The position numbers and the translations under genes are program-made. Positions 59,359-64,000 of a DNA stretch of 64,000 bases are shown here, piece after piece. The DNA comes from Gammaproteobacteria bacterium (GTDB taxonomy: Bacteria; Pseudomonadota; Gammaproteobacteria; HK1), in the NCBI GenBank assembly GCA_021773795.1, contig JAJFJT010000026.1:1-64000 (forward strand), given 5' to 3'. How positions within the stretch are numbered: position 1 is the stretch's first letter; every line of letters begins with the position of its first letter. Under the pieces are notes generated by a model, which saw nothing but the letters and a program-made list of their open reading frames with translations, had not been told where the DNA came from and did not search any database.

Positions 59359-60579
59359 CTACAGCCTTGCTTCAGGCGCCCGACGAGGAATCAGCAACCA
59401 CACCAGGGCAATCACCTGCAGGATCAACACCGCCGTAAAAGCCGCACGGTAGCCGGCCGGGGCATAGCCCCCGCCCGACGCCAGCGCCCACTGGTTAATA
59501 ATCCCGCCAATCCCCCACTGACCGGCAAAGGCGAGCATAAAGACGAAAACATTGAGCCCGGTATTCACCCGCCCCACCAATTCACTGGCAAAGCGCTGCG
59601 AAAGGGCCGCATAGGGCAGGATTCCCGCAGTACCGAAGAAGCCAAAGGCGAGCCATAACAGCAGTGGCGAGGCGTTGGGAAGCAGCACGATGGCCAACTG
59701 GCTGAGCATAAAAAGGCTCATCGCCACGACGGCCACCCGCGCAGTGGAAATTCCCCACCGACCTAGGCGGGCCGCCAGAAAACCCATGCCTAGAAAGCCA
59801 CTCACCATCGCCACGCTAATGAAAAAAAGATGGTTCGCCACCGCCGCACGTGAAAGCCCTGCCACATCCGCCAACCAGGGCCCGGTCCACAAACCCTGGA
59901 TAGAAAGAAAACACGTTTGCGAAAGAATAGTCAGTGGCGCAATGCGCCGGAACAGGGGATTCCCGAATACCAGCTTCAGCCCATGCCACAGCCCGGGAAT
60001 CGGCATCGCCTTCGGTTCCGGCCCCGGGGCATCCGGAACCAGCCAATAAACCAGCCCAGCGACCACTAGGCTGAGAAGGGCCAGCACCCCAAAGAGCCCA
60101 CGCCAGTCGAGCACGCCCAGCAGCATCTCCACCGGCACGGTAGCGGCCATGGCGCCCAACCCACCCGAGGCCATAATAATGCCATTGACCAGTGGCAGGG
60201 TGGTGCGGGGAAACCACAGCACCATCGCCTTGAAGGCCCCCATCAGGCACGCGCTGACTCCCAGGCCAATGAGGGCGCGCCCTAGTATCAGGGTGGATAG
60301 CTGTTCACCGAGAGCGAAAATCGTAGCTCCTACGGCGGCAATCAATAGTAGCAGGCTTTCCACCCGGCGTGGGCCAAAGCGGTCGAGCAGAAAACCCAGC
60401 GGCACCTGGAATAACGCAAAACTCAGGAAATAGGCACTGCTTAACAAGCCCAGAGCAGCGGCATCTATACCCAGAGACGCCACCAGATCGGGGGCAATAA
60501 CCGCATTAATGCTGCGGTACAGATAGGAAAGGAAATAGCCCGCCGCGAAGGGTGCCAGGAGGCTCAGCGCCGCACGCAT
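59359..60579 (-). CDS. MFS transporter
   Basis: A roughly 406-residue 12-segment major facilitator of the GlpT/nitrate-type fold (motif around FLLDRFGPRRVESL between segments 2 and 3). The start at 60579 (MRAALSLLAPFAAGYFLSYL) puts the first segment at the N-terminus; an upstream TTG at 60615 overlaps the leuC stop. The substrate is not evident. It directly follows leuC, where leuD normally lies. Confidence 0.85.
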   Translation of the reverse strand: MRAALSLLAPFAAGYFLSYLYRSINAVIAPDLVASLGIDAAALGLLSSAYFLSFALFQVPLGFLLDRFGPRRVESLLLLIAAVGATIFALGEQLSTLILGRALIGLGVSACLMGAFKAMVLWFPRTTLPLVNGIIMASGGLGAMAATVPVEMLLGVLDWRGLFGVLALLSLVVAGLVYWLVPDAPGPEPKAMPIPGLWHGLKLVFGNPLFRRIAPLTILSQTCFLSIQGLWTGPWLADVAGLSRAAVANHLFFISVAMVSGFLGMGFLAARLGRWGISTARVAVVAMSLFMLSQLAIVLLPNASPLLLWLAFGFFGTAGILPYAALSQRFASELVGRVNTGLNVFVFMLAFAGQWGIGGIINQWALASGGGYAPAGYRAAFTAVLILQVIALVWLLIPRRAPEARL

Positions 60580-60611
60580 TGGCGGGATACTCAAACCACT
60601 AGCGACCGGTA

Positions 60612-62021
60612 TCAACGGCCCATTTTTCGAACATCCACAAAATGGCCCTCAATAGCGGCGGCAGCGGCCATCGCCGGGCTCACCAGATGAGTGCGGCCAC
60701 CCGGCCCCTGACGTCCTTCGAAGTTTCGATTGGAAGTCGAGGCACAGTGCTCGCCGGCACCCAGGCGATCGGCATTCATCGCCAGACACATGGAACAACC
60801 GGGCTCCCGCCACTCAAAACCAGCCGCGATAAATATCTGCTCCAGCCCCTCGGCCTCGGCCTGTTGCTTCACTCCACCAGAACCCGGCACCACCAGGGCA
60901 AGCTTAACCCGCTCCGCCACCTGCCGCCCTTTCACCACTCGTGCGGCGATCCGCAGATCCTCAATGCGCGCGTTGGTGCATGAACCGATAAACACCGTGT
61001 CGATTTTGATCTCGGTAATCGGCGTGCCTGCCGCGAGACCCATGTATTCCAGGGCCCGCTCTATCCCCGCGCGGCGGGTCGCATCGGCCTCGGCAGCGGG
61101 ATCGGGCAAACAGCCGGATACCGGCAATACCATTTCAGGAGAGGTTCCCCAGCTTACCTGGGGTTCAATCCGGGTACCGTCAATATGTAGCTCATGATCA
61201 AAAACCGCATCGGCATCACTTTTGAGATCTGCCCATGCCACTGTTGCCTGTGCCCAGTGCTCGCCCTTCGGCGCCTGCGGACGACCCTCTACATAAGCAA
61301 TGGTTTTCTCGTCTACCGCCACCAGGCCTGTGCGAGCACCCGCCTCGATGGTCATATTACAAAGCGTCATCCGTCCTTCCAGGCTCAGATCACGGATCGC
61401 CTGGCCGGTGTATTCAATGGCAAAGCCGGTACCGCCCGCGGTGCCCATCTCACCGATAATCGCCAGCGCGATATCCTTTGCTGCCACCCCTTCCGGTATC
61501 AGACCGCTGACCTCTACCCGCATATTCCCTGATTTCTTTGCCACCAGACACTGGGTGGCCAACACATGCTCCACCTCGGAGGTGCCAATACCGATAGCGA
61601 GTGATGCCAGGGCCCCGTGGGTGGAGGTATGGGAGTCGCCACAGACCAGCGTGCTCCCTGGCAAGGTAATGCCCTGCTCCGGGCCAACGATATGCACAAT
61701 GCCCTGACGTGGATCGCCCAAGCCATACAGCGGAATATCAAAACGCCCGCAATTCTCCACTAGCGTATCCACCTGCAGACGGGCCACCGGGTCGCTAATG
61801 CCCTGCGCCAGATCCCGGGTTGGCACGTTGTGATCGGCAACGGCAAAATTGGCGTCGCGACGCCACAAGTCGCGATCAGCCGAACGCAGCCCCTCAAAAG
61901 CCTGGGGGGAAGTCACCTCGTGGATCAAATGGCGATCGATATAGAGCAGGGTGCTGCCGTCTTCGTTATGACAGACCGCGTGATCATTCCACAGTTTGTC
62001 GTACAGGGTCTGTCCCGCCAT
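60612..62021 (-). CDS. leuC: 3-isopropylmalate dehydratase large subunit
   Basis: A 469-residue aconitase-family enzyme, the length of E. coli LeuC (466). The cluster Cys are in [13 protein letters not shown] and [13 protein letters not shown], and the active-site stretch [20 protein letters not shown] is present. It isomerises 2- to 3-isopropylmalate with LeuD. The start [14 protein letters not shown] fits the family; a frame open to 62072 does not. LeuD, LeuB and LeuA are absent nearby, and the next gene is an MFS transporter. Confidence 0.95.
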   Translation of the reverse strand: MAGQTLYDKLWNDHAVCHNEDGSTLLYIDRHLIHEVTSPQAFEGLRSADRDLWRRDANFAVADHNVPTRDLAQGISDPVARLQVDTLVENCGRFDIPLYGLGDPRQGIVHIVGPEQGITLPGSTLVCGDSHTSTHGALASLAIGIGTSEVEHVLATQCLVAKKSGNMRVEVSGLIPEGVAAKDIALAIIGEMGTAGGTGFAIEYTGQAIRDLSLEGRMTLCNMTIEAGARTGLVAVDEKTIAYVEGRPQAPKGEHWAQATVAWADLKSDADAVFDHELHIDGTRIEPQVSWGTSPEMVLPVSGCLPDPAAEADATRRAGIERALEYMGLAAGTPITEIKIDTVFIGSCTNARIEDLRIAARVVKGRQVAERVKLALVVPGSGGVKQQAEAEGLEQIFIAAGFEWREPGCSMCLAMNADRLGAGEHCASTSNRNFEGRQGPGGRTHLVSPAMAAAAAIEGHFVDVRKMGR

Positions 62022-62123
62022 GCCGCTCTCCGCCTCTAAAAACGGCTCATTGTAGCCTAACAGGCGCTGCAAAAAGGAGCCGCCGTAGAGCGTCTATGGT
62101 AGACCTTATCCCGCTACCGCCAC

Positions 62124-62155
62124 GAGTCGACAGGAATGCGAGTCGACAGGAATGC
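62124..62155. repeat. Two tandem 16-bp repeats
   Basis: GAGTCGACAGGAATGC occurs twice in a row (62124-62139 and 62140-62155), each containing a SalI-type GTCGAC palindrome. It lies in the 285-bp gap upstream of leuC (62022-62306), which otherwise shows nothing clear. Confidence 0.5.
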
Positions 62156-62306
62156 GAAAACATCCTGTGGCAACGCTAAATCAATACTATGATTTGTTTG
62201 TAGGAGCGTCGTTTCCATTGTCGTTTGCCGGGCGCATCGGGCAGGCGTTAGGGGCTTTTGGCGCAGGACGAGGAGCGTCTATCAAGTGTGCTTGATGGGG
62301 GGTGAG

Positions 62307-62561
62307 ATGATACGCAAAACCACTATAAAGAAGGCCGCGACAAAACCGGCTACAAAGCAAGGTTCAGCCGTTGCTGCCAGTCCATCCAAATCCACGACCG
62401 GACTTTCTGACAAAAAGCGTCGTAACATGATCGCGGAAGCGGCCTATTATCGGGCGGAGGCCTATCAATTTGAGACGGAAGAGATGGATGACTGGCTTTG
62501 GGCCGAGTCGAAAATCGCCCATCAGCTGAATACCATCACCGACGACGAAAGGGCCCGGTGA
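62307..62561 (+). CDS. DUF2934 protein
   Basis: An 84-residue protein: a Lys/Ala/Thr-rich N-terminus (TTIKKAATKPATKQG) and a C-terminal DUF2934 motif (MIAEAAYYRAEAYQF then MDDWLWAESKIAHQL). The family is small, mostly found with stress or Hsp20 genes, and its function is unknown. The ATG at 62307 follows GGGGGTGAG. It lies 190 bp upstream of the Hsp20 gene on the same strand. Confidence 0.82.
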   Translation: MIRKTTIKKAATKPATKQGSAVAASPSKSTTGLSDKKRRNMIAEAAYYRAEAYQFETEEMDDWLWAESKIAHQLNTITDDERAR

Positions 62562-62751
62562 GGCCTGTCGCAAAGCAATTCACATGGCCGGACTTTTTGC
62601 ATGAGCAATGTCCTTGACCACTGCAAACGCAGCGGCTTTAGGAGCGAAGTGGATTGTTCATTGAGGCACTCAAATAAAACGCCTGTCTGGGTGGAGTGCT
62701 GGCTATCCAGATAGGGTGGACAGCTCCCGCACGATCGAGGGGGGCAATATC

Positions 62752-63192
62752 GTGGCACTTATGAGATGGGAACCCATGTGTGAAATTGAAGATATGTTTG
62801 ATCGCTACACTAGGGCGATGGGTTGGCATGCTAATCAGGGTCACGAACTCGTCACATCGGGTGATTGGTCTCCCCGCGTTGACATCAGCGAGACTGACAA
62901 AGAGTTCGTGATCAAGGCGGAAATACCCGAGGTCAAGAAAGAAGACGTCAAAGTCAGCGTGGACAACGGAGTACTTACCATCCAGGGAAAACGGTCGCAG
63001 GAGAAGGAGGAGAAAGGCAAACAATTCCATCGCGTCGAGCGATATTACGGAAGCTTTGTCCGCAGTTTCACGTTGCCTGACAATGTCAATGAAACCAAGA
63101 TAAAGGCCACGTTCAAGGATGGCATGCTGAATCTCCAGATGCCAAAAACGGCTGCGAGCAAACCCAAATCCATTGAGGTGAAAGTGGAGTAG
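62752..63192 (+). CDS. Small heat shock protein Hsp20
   Basis: A 146-residue alpha-crystallin-domain chaperone. The domain runs from DWSPRVDISETDKEFVIKAE to the conserved GMLNLQMPK, and the C-terminal IEVKVE carries the I-x-V motif for oligomers. GTG 62752 has an optimal AGGGGG site; ATG 62761 is an alternative. Holdase for unfolding proteins. No heat-shock promoter is obvious upstream. Confidence 0.93.
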   Translation: MALMRWEPMCEIEDMFDRYTRAMGWHANQGHELVTSGDWSPRVDISETDKEFVIKAEIPEVKKEDVKVSVDNGVLTIQGKRSQEKEEKGKQFHRVERYYGSFVRSFTLPDNVNETKIKATFKDGMLNLQMPKTAASKPKSIEVKVE

Positions 63193-63230
63193 GCGACCCA
63201 CCAAATCGCTCGCCCGACTGGAAGCGGCAC

Positions 63231-63340
63231 TGCATGCTCGCGGAGGCGGCTTATTGCGGGGCGGATTACCGAAAAACAACCATTTCAGACGGCGGAGATG
63301 AACAGCTGGCAATGGCAACCCGACGCATCGCGGTCGGCCG
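63231..63340 (+). pseudogene. Frameshifted DUF2934 remnant
   Basis: One frame reads CMLAEAAYCGADYRKTT and another, from 63278, reads FQTAEMNSWQWQPDAS. Joined, they match MIAEAAYYRAEAYQFETEEMDDW of the intact gene at 62307-62561, so this is a diverged second copy with a frameshift. It follows Hsp20 by 39 bp and has no start or stop of its own. Confidence 0.6.
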
Positions 63341-63408
63341 CCGTTGCCAGCGTACTTGGACATTATCCGAAAGGCGCCGTGCGGGGAAAATACCGCCTCG
63401 TGCTGATA

Positions 63409-63693
63409 TCAGGGCGTGGCCAGGCGCCTTTTAGCCGCGTGCAGAACGTGCTGGTGCTCGAAGTAGACGGTGAATTGTGGGTAATGCCAGCGGCTGATCG
63501 GTGGTTCACCAACTGCGGGAATGATCGCGGTGGGCTCTCCCCAATGTGCACGTACGGCTTCCATGCTGGCACCACGGGCGGGTGCCCCCTGCAGTGCATC
63601 GGCGGCCCCGAGCGGAATGGTGAGCACTTCGGCAGTGGCCGGGAGCAAGCCACCAAGGCCAAATAGCAACAGAACTATAGCTAAGGTATTCAT
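63409..63693 (-). CDS. Small exported hypothetical protein
   Basis: A 94-residue protein with a signal peptide (about 1-22, LAIVLLLFGLGGLLPATA then EV). The mature part reads GASMEAVRAHWGEPTAI followed by RWHYPQFTVYFEHQHVLHA. This layout, a turn with WGEP and then a Trp/Tyr/Phe-rich strand pair, is that of small SmpA/OmlA-like periplasmic proteins, but I am not sure of the family. It ends convergent with the DUF2934 remnant. Confidence 0.75.
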   Translation of the reverse strand: MNTLAIVLLLFGLGGLLPATAEVLTIPLGAADALQGAPARGASMEAVRAHWGEPTAIIPAVGEPPISRWHYPQFTVYFEHQHVLHAAKRRLATP

Positions 63694-63775
63694 AGGATAA
63701 AGGATAGGAAAACCAATCCGATTTTTCCAGCTACCACAGCATCGATTTGGCCATCAAAGTGTCGAATGTTGCACA

Positions 63776-64000
63776 TTAATGGCCGGATGCCAGCTCACCC
63801 GCCACGGACACTTCATCGGGCCATAACCAGCGCCAGCAAATCAGCAGTGCCACAGCGCTAAGCAAGGCAGACACCAGATAGGTGCTCTGTCCTCCCAGGC
63901 CATCCCAGAGATAACCACCAGCCAGGCTTCCGGCCGCTCCCCCGGCGCCAAAACTGAGGCTGCTATAGAGCGCCTGACCTCGCCCCTGCAAACGACCGGT
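63776..64000 (-). CDS. MFS transporter, C-terminal part (partial)
   Basis: About 74 residues of the end of a major facilitator that runs off the window. The visible sequence LQGRGQALYSSLSFGAGGAAG leads into the last two membrane segments and ends PDEVSVAGELASGH. The phrase GQALYSSLSFGAGGAAGSLAGG is typical of HcaT/nucleoside-permease-like MFS proteins. Stop at 63776. Confidence 0.8.
   Translation of the reverse strand, partial: TGRLQGRGQALYSSLSFGAGGAAGSLAGGYLWDGLGGQSTYLVSALLSAVALLICWRWLWPDEVSVAGELASGH

Noticed and set aside
62562-62751. Heat-shock (sigma-32) promoter before Hsp20
   Set aside because: CCTTGACC is present but no CCCCAT-type -10 at proper spacing; not convincing.

Overview
The window reads as chromosome of a moderately GC-rich gammaproteobacterium, probably an environmental, non-enteric lineage. 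The evidence is a class I adenylate cyclase, a complete recC-recB-recD set, an RfaH paralogue, the gene neighbourhood rpsP-rimM-trmD-rplS next to ffh and ypjD, and a PEP-CTERM surface protein with a sigma-54-type promoter. There is no prophage, plasmid backbone, CRISPR array or rRNA operon. Almost every stretch over 300 bp without a gene is made of small palindromic repeats.

Layout. 1-4100: end of a CZB-domain gene, a SlyD-type FKBP, an SGNH hydrolase/DUF1353/DUF924 operon, PpiC and a YajD-type HNH protein. 4400-10300: SPFH protein, phosphoesterase, TfoX-N protein, then a glycerophosphodiester/glycerol operon (FGGY kinase, GDPD, short GlpD). 10300-13400: DsbC, then a MOT1-type molybdate transporter coupled to moaA. 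13800-21500: xerD, ogt, a large helical-repeat protein, rplS-trmD-rimM-rpsP, ffh, ypjD. 21700-26900: CorB-like protein, PilZ protein, radA, zinc-ribbon protein, DUF547 protein. 27000-31600: PEP-CTERM protein, a RAYT transposase bracketed by its REP sequences, a type IV pilin, a large ICMT-like membrane protein, RfaH. 31700-35300: three nucleotide-sugar genes for acidic polysaccharide precursors. 35400-44000: recD, recB, recC. 44400-47400: 5'-nucleotidase, tRNA-Ala and tRNA-Glu, gltX, tRNA-Val. 47400-58000: a signalling cluster (FHA-linked class III cyclase, periplasmic PPIase, PP2C phosphatase, Ser/Thr kinase, SPOR protein, secreted unknown, class I CyaA). 58000-64000: voltage-gated-type channel, MFS, leuC without leuD, DUF2934 protein, Hsp20, the end of another MFS gene.

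The most unusual content is the repeat population. At least five families are present: REP/REPIN sequences that match those beside the RAYT gene; a roughly 140-bp element (family 1); a roughly 209-bp element (family 2); a roughly 168-bp element (family 3); and a 'CTTATGTCGC' element (family 4). They sit on gene ends: stop codons of xerD, radA, ugd, a SPOR gene and a cyclase gene fall inside repeat arms, and family-2 copies lie 4-5 bp upstream of the start codons of corB and recC. One family-4 piece lies in frame inside gltX, where it adds about 18 residues directly after the third zinc-ligand cysteine of glutamyl-tRNA synthetase. Another forms the C-terminus of the helical-repeat protein.
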